A DNA stretch of 64,000 bases from Doryteuthis pealeii (taxonomy: Eukaryota > Mollusca > Cephalopoda > Myopsida > Loliginidae). Positions 1 to 10,084 of the stretch are shown in pieces; the first letter of the stretch is position 1; every line of letters starts with the position of its first letter. The notes below the pieces were generated by a model that was given only the letters and a program-made list of their open reading frames with translations, had not been told where the DNA came from and did no database searches. The stretch is from assembly GCA_023376005.1 (NCBI GenBank), contig CM042179.1, positions 16,295,148-16,359,147 of the forward strand, written 5' to 3'. Position numbers and translations under genes: made by a program.

Positions 1-77
1 TTCTTTATAAAATTACATATTGTTGGATTTACTCAATTTTTTCCTGATACACATTGTTATATATATTATATAAATAG

Positions 78-110
<33 letters not shown>

Positions 111-132
111 TAATATCCTAGTATGTAAACTT
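1..132. repeat. AT-rich DNA with an AT microsatellite
   Basis: A run of TA dinucleotides at about 78-103 lies in AT-rich DNA. No coding signal. Confidence 0.6.
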
Positions 133-300
133 ATTAACAAACCAACAAAGTCTGGTGTTATCATGAGATACTACTGAGCCGCTCTCGGTTAGTGGTAATG
201 ATGCTTCAGCCCTAAAACCATGCCTGAACCCAGTCATCATCTGATGAAGGCTTTGCTGGTTGCAATGCTACTGTGTTAACAGCAGTCATTGTATGAAGTT
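133..300 (+). mobile_element. LINE-B 3' fragment, copy 1
   Basis: This stretch is about 80-85% identical by eye to the reverse complement of 58822-58985. It contains the 3' end shared with that LINE copy, including TCATCTGATGAAGG and GGTTGCAATGCTACTGTG, and is followed by an AT-rich tail. Only the untranslated 3' end is present. Confidence 0.65.
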
Positions 301-857
301 TATATATTATGTATATTATATTTATATTTCCTAGTATGTAAACTTCTAGTAACAGATTCCCCATTCACAGTACTACATACCAAAATTAAAATCCAGCCCC
401 TCCCTCACCTGTGACAGTGCTGTCATCTCTACATCTTCTGCACCAAATGCAATGATAGTGGATGCCCAGGGGAAAACCCAAACAGCTTTCAGACTCAGAT
501 TCAACAACCCCAAACATTTCAACAAACCAGGACACATATTAGATAACTTAAGATGCATCCTGATAAGTCATAGTTTTCCATCAACTCAAATACAAAAAAG
601 AAAACAAATGGATAATTCACTTTAACTCCCACAAAAAAGGCTTAAATACTGATCAAGGCACCTTAAACACACGTGAATTCTTCAACTAATCCCCACCACT
701 CACATAGCAGTCTACCACAAACAGTAAAAAAAACTCCCTTTCCCACATCCACTATTTCCACTAGAGCAACAAATCTCCAGAGACAAAAAAACAACAGACA
801 ACCCGATAAAATGTATTGTGTGTGTGTGTGTGTAAATCTATAATATATATATTTATA
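301..857. other. no recognisable gene
   Basis: AT-rich unique-looking sequence with a short GT run near 815-832. No open frame with coding character and no known repeat seen. Confidence 0.4.
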
Positions 858-1260
858 TGTGGAGAAAATTTAGAAACAAACACGGGATGTTATGATGGAT
901 GGAAATTTATAGTCAATACTTGAGCATTTCGGTTTACAGTGGAAACCTTCATCAGGCTTTATGTGGATAAAAGATCATGGATGTTTTGTGTGCGATGAAT
1001 TAGAAAAATGTGTGGGAAAAAAGGTTTGTTACTGTTAGTTGAGTGGCATTTGTAGTTGAATGTTGATGTGATTACTGCATATGAAAGCGAAAATTAATGA
1101 TAGGGATACATGAAATCGAAAAGCCAAACATGATTGGCCCATGAGTAGATGTTGAAAAGGTGTGACGTATTCCTTATAGATATCAATGTATAGATATGAG
1201 AGAAGTATTAATTGTTAAACTATTTAAATTTTCTCCACATACTGTCGGATTAATTTCATC
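858..1260 (-). repeat. dispersed repeat with hammerhead-like 3' region
   Basis: The motif TTTCTCCACATA occurs in inverted orientation near both ends (about 858 and 1235). The internal text ATGGATGTTTTG...GAATGTTGATGTGATTACTG also occurs at about 4015-4110, so this is a repeat family. A hammerhead-like core lies at 911-960 on the minus strand. It is possibly a Penelope-type terminal repeat. Confidence 0.45.
911..960 (-). ncRNA. hammerhead-ribozyme-like motif
   Basis: The minus strand reads CUGAUGA, an extra A, stem GGUUU/AAACC with loop CCACUGU, then GAAA. A possible stem III follows (AUGC/GUAU, loop UCAA) with H17 = U. Core nucleotides are intact, but stem I is weak (one certain pair) and the extra A before stem II is non-canonical. 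Likely decayed. Confidence 0.4.
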
Positions 1261-3420
1261 ATCTTACTTCCATATACTTATATGTAAACCTATAATATAT
1301 GTATATTATACACACACTTTGTATATTCTTTCCTCTTCTGCTTTAGTTTTGTTTCATTGGGTCATTACATAAGTAATTATCAACATTACTTTGTGTGATT
1401 CTTTTTCTTTTTTAAATACACATCCACTCATACACTCTGTACTGGTTACTCTATTCAAACACGAATAATTAAATCTGTTATTATTGTATTTTTATATTCT
1501 CAGAAAATGTTAAGCCATGACAGCACACCTAACTCAACACATTTCAATACCACATTTGTCTGTTAGATTTTTATCTAAAATTGTTTTGTTTTTTTTTTTT
1601 TGTTTTTTTAAACGATAAATTAATATAAAGTAAGGACTGCTGTGATAAATAATTGCTGTCCATTTATGTTTTCATTAAACTAATTAGTGAATTTTTTAAA
1701 AAGTTGAACAATTTTATGACTTACCTTTAAAAAAAAATATGGGAATTTTATTTTTGTTCTTCAGTTTGTTTTTGCTTTTGTCTTTTTTTTTTTTTTTTTT
1801 TTTTTTAATTCAAATATTTCTTAAAGGAAAAAATATACTTTTATTGAAAAATTGTTTTAAAAAAAAAATGTTCATTCTTGACCAAATTCTAAAAACAATA
1901 AATACATGGCAAAGTAATTATTAATTGATTAATTGTTGCATATTTGTCAGATGTCAATAAGAAAAAACCTTTCAAATCAATTGCTTGTTTGCTGCTGACA
2001 ATTAAATAACTCAGACATGAATTTGATGAATAAATTTTTATTGTCCATCAATTTCTTTAAATATTTTTATTAATATGGACAGATAAACAAAAATATACTT
2101 TAATGAAATACTTCCATTCAACAACTGTTAAAATCAGAATCAAAAATAAACATGAAATATGAAAAGAAACAGCGGTTAAATGGATGATTTCTTTAAAAGA
2201 ATTTGAAGCAATATAACCTACACATCCAACAATATGAAAAATTACAGATATAAACACACACACACAGTCTTATCAATGTTATAAGTGATTATAACTGCTG
2301 CTTTTTATACTACACTACAAGACTGCTATTGTTTTTGTTTTTTTGTGGGGTTGGGGGGTTCTAAGTTTTAATTTTTTTTTTTTTTATTATTTTTATGAAT
2401 CATTGTTCCAGGTGATAAACAACTTGAATATTAGCTTAGCCCCCTCTTTGATTTAATGAGGGGTAAATTCTTCAGCTTCCTTTAATACCATCCATCAGTG
2501 CTGTTTGCGCAATATATTTTTTACATTCTTTCTTATTAAAATAATTTTAACATTTTTAAAATCTATATTGACCGTTCATGTCTCTCTCTTTCTTCAGATT
2601 TCCCAAATTATTTTTAGCTCCTAATACCATTGGCGTTATAATATAAACATATTTCAGTCATTAAAAAAAAAAGAAAACTGTTGATACTAAGAAAATAAAC
2701 AAATGTAGTTTGACTAAGAAAACCAAAAAATGTCATGTAGTATACTTAATGTGCTATGTTGGCAATTACGTCTTATTTTTGTAAACTCTTTAGTCTTCTT
2801 GCGGTCAGCTCAACGTTCATATAATTCAATTGTTAAAACAATCATTGTTGCTTGAATTACAATTTGTTATATTTACTTTTATTATAAAATATTAAAATTT
2901 AAATTGTTCTATCACTAAAACAATACTACTGCCTTTGATACTTTTAACTTTTCCTTCTTTATAACAAGTACAAGAAATACTGCTTATTTTCAAGAAAAGA
3001 TTTTTAAAAAGTATGGTTGAATTTGTGCCTGTTGAGAAGTATTAAATTATTTTTCTTCAAACCTACAAATGAAATAAAAATGGAGCATATTAATATAGAA
3101 TGTCAAAAATACTTACACATCTATTTTTTTAACAAAATTGATTACAATTTTATCAGATTTGAAAGTAAATCTTTATTAGCAAAAAGCAATGAAGAGTTAG
3201 GCTATTGGATTGTTAGTTTAGTGCCTCGCTGGAGAGTTGACCACAAAGTGGTGTCAGCAGCAATTTCACACTACAGGACATTTATATACGACTGTCCTTA
3301 ACAAAATGAGTGATGAATGGCAAAACAGCAATTCCTTTATGTTCATCTGTTTGTATTGTTTATTCCCGAAATAAAATATGTTCAAAAATATTAACATTTT
3401 CTGTTATTTATATAACTGAG
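1261..3420. other. AT-rich intergenic DNA
   Basis: More than 2 kb with poly-T/poly-A runs and no recognised element. Short open frames (for example 3017-3301) have no family resemblance and AT-driven composition. I see no gene. Confidence 0.45.
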
Positions 3421-3423
3421 ATG

Positions 3424-3655
3424 AGTGGTGTAATGTTTACTATAGTAGGAAATGGACACGGCAAGATGAGTTCAAGACCTGGACGAGGCTGTTTGCATTT
3501 CACATAGTGCTAATAGAAACTATTCTCCCTCCAGCTATGGGTAAATAGGACAGACTGGGCTCTTTAACCTTGGTTAGGCAACCAGTCTAGGAGATGGAAA
3601 ACTGAATTCAAACCTACTAAAGACTGCTTAAGAAATTGACCATGTGAGGTTGGTA
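3424..3655 (+). mobile_element. tRNA-derived SINE, family R, copy 1
   Basis: The head GTGGTGTAATGTTTACTATAG resembles a pol III A box and AGTTCAAGACCTGG a B box. The family body follows: TTTGCATTTCACATAG, CTCCCTCCAGCTATGGGTAA, GACTGGGCTCTTTAACC and CCAGTCTAGGAG. At least eight copies occur in the window in both orientations. Confidence 0.8.
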
Positions 3656-3779
3656 AATATATTTATATTATAACTGAACCAAAATTTTAAATAATTTTAT
3701 GCAAAATGAATGTGAGGGTATTTATCTGTTATAGTATACTGATATCATCAGTGCAGATTCTCATGACTCTTTTGCCACC

Positions 3780-4290
3780 GATCCTTATTGGCATGTGGAA
3801 GACCTGCTAGGGGTGATCCGTAGCAGGTCTTCCACATGGCATCCAGAATCCGTACAGAGCTAACTGATGTAGGATTTTGCTGGTCAGCCTACACTGGTGT
3901 GTCTACAGGAGAATATCACATCCAATATGTCTTGTTCATTTTACTTGGATGGTTTGCGTGATTGGAGGTAAGTGGCCATACAGCTTTTTTTTTGGTGGGG
4001 GGGTCAAAAAGATGATGGATGTTTTGAATGAGTTGAGTTTAGAAAAGGTTCATAACCATTCGTTGATTAGCGTTCACAATTGAATGTTAATGTCATGATT
4101 GGTACATGCGAAAACGAAACTCAAGATGTGAATGGAACACGTGAGTTCAAAAACATCCATCATCTTTTTAACATTTTTTTCCTTTACTTGTTTCATGTTG
4201 TCCTGAAGAAGGTTTATTTGTAAACCAAAATGTTTTGAACGTCGACACTACAACCAATAATAAACTTCCACCCTGTGTAACTGTTATATA
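3780..4290 (+). repeat. dispersed repeat ending in a hammerhead-like motif
   Basis: It shares ATGATGGATGTTTTG and the GAATGTTAATGTCATGATTGG region with 858-1260. An inverted pair, GATGATGGATGTTTTG (about 4010) and CAAAAACATCCATCATC (about 4150), flanks its centre. A separate small inverted repeat around TGTGGAAGACCTGCTA lies at 3794-3842. Confidence 0.5.
4199..4247 (+). ncRNA. hammerhead-like motif with G12 to A
   Basis: Stem I is UGUC/GACA and the core is CUGAAGA. An extra A precedes stem II GGUUU/AAACC. AAAA stands where GAAA is required. Stem III is AUGUU/AACGU (one U-G pair) with loop UUG, followed by the canonical GUC cleavage triplet. The architecture is complete, but G12 is A, which should abolish activity. 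Confidence 0.55.
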
Positions 4291-4444
4291 GTAAGGTCAC
4301 ATGAGTATTAGGAGGAGAGTCTAAGTACTTCAGGTGAATTCTGTACAGAATAATCTGTGTTCTTAAATAGTGACTAAAACCATCACCACTGTTAAGGTAC
4401 GGGGAGATGGGTCATTGCATTATATCAGTAACATACCGTGTTTG

Positions 4445-4690
4445 TCTACATTTCTCCATCTATTCTATACATATATAAAGGAGAGTTGTGTATGTATGTC
4501 CGGAGGAAACTTCGAAAATAAAACATTTAACGATAAAGTAAATATATATACACATTAAATATCACCAGGGCTTGGTTTTCCTTACATATATAAAGGGCAG
4601 TTGTGTATGTATGTATGTCCGGAAGATACTTTGAAAATAAAACTATTAACGACAAAGTAAATATATATACACTTTCGCTGTCACCATATC
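4445..4690 (+). repeat. dispersed family P, two tandem partial copies
   Basis: The unit begins ACATATATAAAGG and continues GTTGTGTATGTATGTCCGGA, then GAAAATAAAAC, AAAGTAAATATATATACA and ATCACCAGGGCTTGG. It occurs twice here, and again at 13890-14050 (minus) and 31625-31745 (plus). Class unknown. Confidence 0.65.
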
Positions 4691-5216
4691 TCCCATTTTA
4701 TTTTAATGCAATTATATAATGTGTGTGCATTTTGTTTTTTTTTTTCACTTTGAAATATGATATTTATTGAATAAATTCTACTTAAAAAATAAAAGTTTGC
4801 CATCTGCCATTCAACAATCTAAGCAAAGATTTTTTACATTTTGAAATCTCCTTAATATCATATAATCTTTATTGAGCATTCCCTTTTTTATAAAGATTTT
4901 TTTTTTTTTGTTGACACCTCACTAATAGCATGAATTTTAATTGAACTCACATTGCATGTGTATTTTTCCTTCTGTTTTATTAAAATTGTAAGAATTAGCA
5001 AAATGCATTCTCCCTCTACCAAAGTTAAGCTCTAATTGAACATGTTACATAAATCTGGAATTACAGCATGGATAGATCATCTCTGGTATAGTAAAGAATT
5101 TATTAACTCTTTTTTTCTTTTCAATCCAGAAGAAAATTAATGAATTATTAACAAAAATAGATGCTCTAAATGAATAAACTGTAAACAGCTATTTGGAAGA
5201 GGAAGTAAATAAAAAA
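4691..5216. other. no recognisable gene
   Basis: AT-rich sequence with homopolymer runs. Nothing recognised. Confidence 0.4.
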
Positions 5217-5256
5217 TTAAAAATAGAGATATTAAAATATCATAAAGTAGAATTTA

Positions 5257-5592
5257 TAATAATAATAATAATAATGAAATTTATTGTGTACAGTGCACCA
5301 CAACTCATCAAAGTCTCATGTCAAGTACACAGAATAATGTATTAGTGTCATGAACAGTTTACAGTAGTAATATGCGTGTGTGGAGAGGGGTATCAGGCAC
5401 AGTGTTGGTGGACTACAGGAAGCATGGAGGCTTTGAAAGACTCAGTGTTTCGGCAGCCTACAATGGACGTGGGCAGCTTATTCCATGCCTCTGCAATTCT
5501 GAGCGTGAAAAAATGTTTCTGAAAGTCATGTGAGCTATGCTGTTTTCTGACTTTGTAGGAATGCCCACATGTGTTAGAAAGATGGAAATCAA
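5257..5592 (-). mobile_element. CR1-like LINE-A 3' fragment
   Basis: This matches 43570-43900: an AAT microsatellite tail, TTTATTGTGTACAGTGC, CTCATGTCAAGTACACAG, then the C-terminal coding end read on the minus strand. It sits inside the BEL-like relic. The inverted copy at 7620-7710 lacks it and therefore shows the empty site. Confidence 0.75.
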
Positions 5593-5641
5593 ATGTTCAA
5601 AGAAAAATGTATTAAGATTTTTGAGAAGATCAAACATAGAA

Positions 5642-6098
5642 ATGTTGTATACCTTTCTCATTACTTCTTCTAATGTTCATCTTCTATCTTCAGTTCTTCT
5701 TCTTGGGGACTTCATCTTGGTGACTTTGTCTTGGTTGTCGGTCGCACTTAACTCATTTCTTCTATATCAGTCTTGTTACCAAGACATCCATTAATCACAA
5801 GACCGTGTTACTTTTCTTAAACTTTTATTTCCTTAACTAAACATTTCATGTAACTAACATCTGACTAACATAGCGCGTGTATGCAGAGTGAGTTCCAGTT
5901 TAAGGCAGGACATCCTCTCTGCCCGACGTCCAACTGAAAACTGAGGACCAAACCAGGTCCCACGTGACTTCATGTAATTTGGCGGGCTTTCTGTACTATT
6001 CCATGGAAAGTCCCGCCCATAATATGAAAAGGGTCATCCCTTTAGAAACACAGGGACCGAAAACAATCTTATGCAACCGCATAGATTATATGTAACGG
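5642..6098. mobile_element. 457-bp insertion in the Gag piece, possibly a solo LTR
   Basis: Sequence absent from the inverted paralogue at 7620, where CATAGAAGTAAAA is continuous. It is flanked by GAA on both sides, begins TGTTGTATAC after one base and ends near TGTAACG. It is more GC-rich than its surroundings. The LTR identity is a guess. Confidence 0.4.
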
Positions 6099-6380
6099 AA
6101 GTAAAAAATAAGCATACAAGTTCAGAATGCCTAACTCTCAGTAATAATCCTTATGCAGTTAATTATAAATGCTATTTTTGCACAAGTAACTTTCATTTTG
6201 CCTTTAGTTGCAGAAAGTTTGTATTTTTCAACTCTATCTTCATGAGTAACAAAGTTGAAGAATTATGCACAAGCCCTTCTCATACAGAAGAGACTTGTTT
6301 AGGAAAGTAGGCAATTTGCATCCTTGTTTGGTTTGTGCTAGTGGGGAACATACAGACACTATGTGTTCAGTAAATAATTA
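6099..6380 (+). pseudogene. Gag-like fragment with two CCHC zinc knuckles
   Basis: The first knuckle, CYFCTSNFHFAFSC, has spacing C-x2-C-x4-H-x4-C. A second with the same spacing, CLVCASGEHTDTMC, follows in another frame at about 6325-6367. Two such knuckles in series at the Gag-protease border are typical of BEL/Pao elements. Frameshifts and stops show it is dead. Confidence 0.6.
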
Positions 6381-6699
6381 ACCTCCTATCTTTACCAATC
6401 CTAGTGTAGATTTAAAAGACAGAATTGGTACCCTTTAATGGCAGTAATTCTAAGGAGAAAGAAACTGAGAAAGTCTTGGGTAAATTTGGAAATTTTGATT
6501 GTTACCTTGACAATCAAGGAATTAGCAGTGAAAAATTTTATTATTGAAAATAATTTTTGTGTGAATAATTTCATTGAAACTTATAATTCTAGTGTAAAAT
6601 TAGATCTATATAAGGATGCTTTAAGCATCAGGAAAGAAATAAGTATTAATTTGAGATTATATTAAATACCAATATGTGGAAAAGAGTAATGAAAATAGA

Positions 6700-6935
6700 T
6701 GTTTTTATAAAGCATGCTTCTTTGTATGATTTTGTTGGCATCCATCCGTCTCCGAGAGACGATGGAGTAGTGTCCAATTTTTTTTTAAAACTACATAGGG
6801 GGGATTTGCTGTTTGGGCAAATGGCCTATCCACACTACCACTGGGATCTTAGGGACTCCAGCTCTTGATTTGTTTACGTGGTTTACTCCCTTGTGCTTTC
6901 CTTGGGATGGAGTAAAGACGCTAGGCTACGGAGAT
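6700..6935. repeat. unclassified GC-richer insert between retroelement pieces
   Basis: A block with GTCTCCGAGAGACGATGGAGTAG and a GGGCAAATGGCC element that does not match retroelement proteins in any frame. It is probably a separate repeat, but no second copy is seen in the window. Confidence 0.35.
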
Positions 6936-6936
6936 T

Positions 6937-7533
6937 TTGTGTCAGACTTTCCTTGATTTAGATGGGTTGTCAACCAAGGCTAATGAGCCCCTTTTAATCC
7001 ATTTGGGGATTTATGTGAGTAGCAATTACCCCAATCTTACTACTGTCAGTGTTTCTGAAAATGAAATGAGATTAGGAATACAGTATATTTTTATGTATCA
7101 AATAAGCAACAGTACGTTCATATCAGTTTCTTTGTATGATAAAGAATGTTTAAATGACACTGAGAAAAATGTGTTAATTTATCCTATTAATGATGCAATA
7201 GATAAGATCACTAATAGAAGTGGAATACTTCAGATTCCTCAAGTAACTGACCCATTGTCTCCCTGCCTGTGTCTATCAAAAGTAGCTTCAGTTAATAGGA
7301 AGTTCTGTTTTGAATGTGAAGAAGAATTTTCAATAAATTTAATTTTTTGGAAGTTGTTTCAGGAACTTAATAACTTGAATATATTAAGATTTCCTAAATT
7401 TGTATTAAATAATACTATTGATTGTAAAAGTATTGCCTTTTGTGAAAGGCCTAAAAAGGCTGTTTATGAAACTAACTCAGTCTGCTTAAATTCTGCTATG
7501 GCTAAGGTTTCTGCAACTATAAAGGCAAAATGA
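6937..7533 (+). pseudogene. RT/RNase H-like fragment of the BEL/Pao-like relic
   Basis: An open stretch of 198 codons. Its end follows the BEL/Pao order after the RT: a VTDPLSP motif (family form FDPLG-x-x-P), a FWKLFQELNNL helix, RFPK, then IAFCERPKKAVYE where the family has a FCDAS-KAYG-type RNase H motif. The catalytic aspartate of that motif is replaced (ER), so it is inactive. The first ~90 residues have no clear match. Confidence 0.5.
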
Positions 7534-7534
7534 A

Positions 7535-7703
7535 AGTTACTTGTGCAAAAATAGCATTTATAATTAACTGCATAAGGCTTATTACTGAGAGTTAGGCATT
7601 CTGAACTTGTATGCTTATTTTTACTTCTATGTTTGATCTTCTCAAAAATCTTAATACATTTTTCTTTGAACATAAATTCTACTTTATGATATTTTGATAT
7701 CTC

Positions 7704-7705
<2 letters not shown>
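7535..7705 (-). repeat. inverted copy of the Gag piece and its 5' flank
   Basis: The minus strand reads contiguously through sequence equivalent to 5217-5257, 5593-5641 and 6099-6205. It joins parts that on the plus copy are separated by insertions, and ends at a poly-T run at 7708-7737. Confidence 0.75.
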
Positions 7706-7739
<34 letters not shown>

Positions 7740-7740
<1 letters not shown>

Positions 7741-8195
7741 GCCTAAAAGAAAATACCTACTTTAAATTTGTTAGGTGGGTTTTTATTTTTAAACTGTTTT
7801 CATTTTTGGAAGTTAAAACAACTTCCAGTAATTTAATACTTTGAATATATTAAGATTCCTTAGATTTGTACTAAATAATACTATTGATTGTAAAGTATTT
7901 CAATTTGTTAAATGCCTAAAGAGGCTATCTGTGTGTTGACTCTATCTTCTTAAATTTTGCTAGGGCTAAGGTTGAACCTTTGCCTAAAATTAAAATACTT
8001 ACCTTAATATTATTAGATGGGTTTTTAGTTTTAAAATGTATTCATTTTTTGTTGATGAAAATTTCTCTTAACGCTAAAGAGAATCTAGAAAATGCTGTTG
8101 AAAGGAAAGTTATGTGCTCATGGTTATCGCATGAAGATATTAAATCTAAAAGTGTTTTTATAATGAATAGATTATCAATTAAAATAAAGAAGTGA
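7740..8195 (+). pseudogene. duplicated RNase H-region fragments
   Basis: 7800-7970 repeats 7340-7505 at lower identity (shared CTATTGATTGTAAA and CTAAAGAGGCTATCTGTG-type text). 7741-7790 repeats 7981-8030. The frame at 7980-8195 reads like the BEL/Pao stretch with a conserved lysine-leucine core and a late VFIMNRLS motif. Confidence 0.5.
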
Positions 8196-8734
8196 ATCTG
8201 ACAGAATATCAGAGTAAGAAATTTGAAAAATGCACACAGATGTTAAGTAATGTTGTTTTATTAGCTATGTGAAATTTCTCTTCTTATTCTTTCAGCCGTG
8301 TTGAGGGACATGAGTCTGTTGTTGTGTAAATGAGTGAAAAACTAGAATGAAAGATCTAAGATACAGCATTTATCTTAAATATGTATCCACTCCAAATGTT
8401 CCTAAATATCTAATAAATGAAGGAATAATGTGCATCATACTATTTATTTAAAATTAATGCTTTTTTATTCTGGTGGATATACTAGCAGCTCTCATAGATA
8501 AAAAAAAAAATGCATTGATATTTATAGTGATTGAAATGTAAAAAGGAGAAAGATAATAAAAATGAGAAACCGTTAAGATAGGTTTTAACACTAAAACAAA
8601 CGCACCAGTTATGACAGTTCAATATCACAACAAAACGCACGCGTTCGTATACAATGTTGCCTAGCGGGCAGGGGAGATAATTCTGAGCTCATAGATAAGG
8701 TTAATCGAAGGGAGATAACTATTTAATTTACAAC

Positions 8735-8835
8735 TGATGCACAAGTAGTAATGTCATGTGTATTGTCTGAAGACATTAAAACTAAAAGTATATTCATTAA
8801 GAACAGATTGACTAATATATGTGACAGAATAACCT
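8735..8835 (+). repeat. second copy of the fragment end near 8120-8195
   Basis: ATGTCATGTGTATTGTCTGA and ACATTAAAACTAAAAGTAT parallel 8110-8175. Another displaced piece of the same element. Confidence 0.55.
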
Positions 8836-9148
8836 AAAATATTTTTTTAACTTACGTACCAACGTCTGATGGTTCTGCAGATTTGATAACTACAGGAATG
8901 ACTGTTAATAAATTCCTAATAAATATATTTATATTTTCTTTATAGTTTTGAATAGTTTTATGCACATATAAATAAAGCAAAACGATAAAGCGTTTATCAG
9001 ATTTTATTTGAGTATGATGAAAAGTGCTGCTATCAGATAGTCAATGAGGAAATGGGAGGTTGCAGGATAGATGGTTGTAGTGTGAGAATGGCTGATGGCA
9101 AATAACAGACACACTGTCTTGAATTTTTATTAAGTGATTTGACTTCAT

Positions 9149-9446
9149 AGAGCTGGTATCTATCTGGTTCTGGGAGTTTGGACCTTATAAGATTTTAATT
9201 CATACAGAGTTACCTCACATGCACACGCGCTCACTTACACACACACAGAGAGCTGGTATCTATCTGGTTCTGGGAGTTTGGACCTTATAAGATTTTAATT
9301 CATACAGAGTTACCTCACATGCACACGCGCTCACTTACACACACACAGAGAGCTGGTATCTATCTGGTTCTGGGAGTTTGGACCTTATAAGATTTTAATT
9401 CATACAGAGTTACCTCACATGCACATGCGCTCACTTACACACACGG
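9149..9446. repeat. tandem repeat, 3 units of exactly 100 bp
   Basis: AGCTGGTATCTATCTGGTTC starts at 9151, 9251 and 9351. The units are almost identical (one visible change, CACACGCGC to CACATGCGC in unit 3) and each ends in a CA-rich run. Very recent expansion. Confidence 0.95.
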
Positions 9447-9489
9447 TCACACTGACACTCAAATGAAAACGATTAATCTACTCACATTA

Positions 9490-9760
9490 CCATTCATTGT
9501 CTCTCTCTCTCACACAACGTAAGAAAATGTTCGACGTCATCCTTCAAATCCATTTATCCCAGCATTCATAAATTTCGAACAATTCTAAGAGCGCTAATTT
9601 TCCATTCAAAACATTCTTAAACAAACTGATCAACAAAAACTATCACAGTCTCCTTATTATTATGTGATATATTTTACTTTTCCTTATATCAACAAAAGCC
9701 CTGAAGAAGATCTACTAAACAGATTGAAACATTGCAGCGTTGGCTGAATTTTATATATAT
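9490..9760 (+). repeat. Penelope-type terminal repeat carrying a hammerhead
   Basis: The layout resembles 34700-34925: a GTCAT-rich start, then GTGATA...CCTTATAT-x-CAACAAAAGCC, followed by a ribozyme-like core. It ends in a TA run, then a SINE. Confidence 0.5.
9697..9745 (+). ncRNA. hammerhead-ribozyme-like motif, core intact
   Basis: Stem I is AGCC/GGCU (4 bp) and the core is CUGAAGA. An extra A precedes stem II GAUCU/AGAUU (loop ACUAAAC). GAAA is intact. Stem III is a two-pair AC/GU with loop AUUGCAGC, and cleavage would be at GUU. This is the type I, short stem III form known from Penelope-like elements. The extra A is the only departure. Confidence 0.6.
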
Positions 9761-9767
9761 ATATATA

Positions 9768-9985
9768 TAAGTAAAGTCGATGGGGCGGCCTAAAGTCAGT
9801 ATCAGCCAGTCAGCGAGGGAGTCTATCCCCTTTTAAATAGCGCTAGACCAAGGAGATTGTTTTAGCATCTGAGGTGGAGCGCCACACCTACCATCAGCTC
9901 CTTACTTTACCACACAGATCCCTGTGCTACTCCTATGCTGAGTTGGCGAGGACCGGTATCGAACTAGGAACTTTGTGGTTTTTAT
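9768..9985 (-). mobile_element. tRNA-derived SINE, family K, copy 1
   Basis: Minus-strand head with GTTCGATACCGGTCCTCGCC (B box) and the family body AACTCAGC, AGCACAGGGATCTGTG, GTAAAGTAAGGAGCTGATGG, GTAGGTGTGGCGCTCC, TCCTTGGTCTAGCGC. The A-box end is lost. Confidence 0.8.
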
Positions 9986-10084
9986 ATTAATATATATTTA
10001 TTTAATTTTTTTTTTTTTTAAATCTTTCATATTTACCTTGTCTATAAGTGTGTATGTATATGTGTGTGTGTTCGATAAAAAGGT

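Larger units (their letters stand above)
5217..8835 (+). mobile_element. scrambled BEL/Pao-like LTR-retrotransposon relic
   Basis: This is a cluster of broken pieces of one retroelement with duplications and an inversion. Two Gag-type CCHC knuckles lie at about 6170-6365. An RT to RNase H-like segment spans 6937-7533. An inverted Gag piece spans 7535-7705. Duplicated RNase H-like pieces lie at 7740-8195 and 8735-8830. Two later insertions interrupt it (5257-5592 and 5642-6098). No intact frame, and no LTR pair is proven. The BEL/Pao call rests on knuckle spacing and motif order. Confidence 0.55.

Noticed and set aside
241..300. CTGATGAAGG as a hammerhead core
   Set aside because: No stem II plus GAAA follows. 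It is the conserved 3' end of LINE-B, also present at 58880.
3017..3301. 94-codon open frame
   Set aside because: AT-driven composition, no family match and no splice or promoter context.
8755..8790. CTGAAGACATTAAAAC as a hammerhead core
   Set aside because: No stem II and no stem I pairing; it is part of the retroelement coding remnant.
9149..9446. CRISPR-like array
   Set aside because: Whole 100-bp units are identical with no unique spacers, in eukaryotic DNA.
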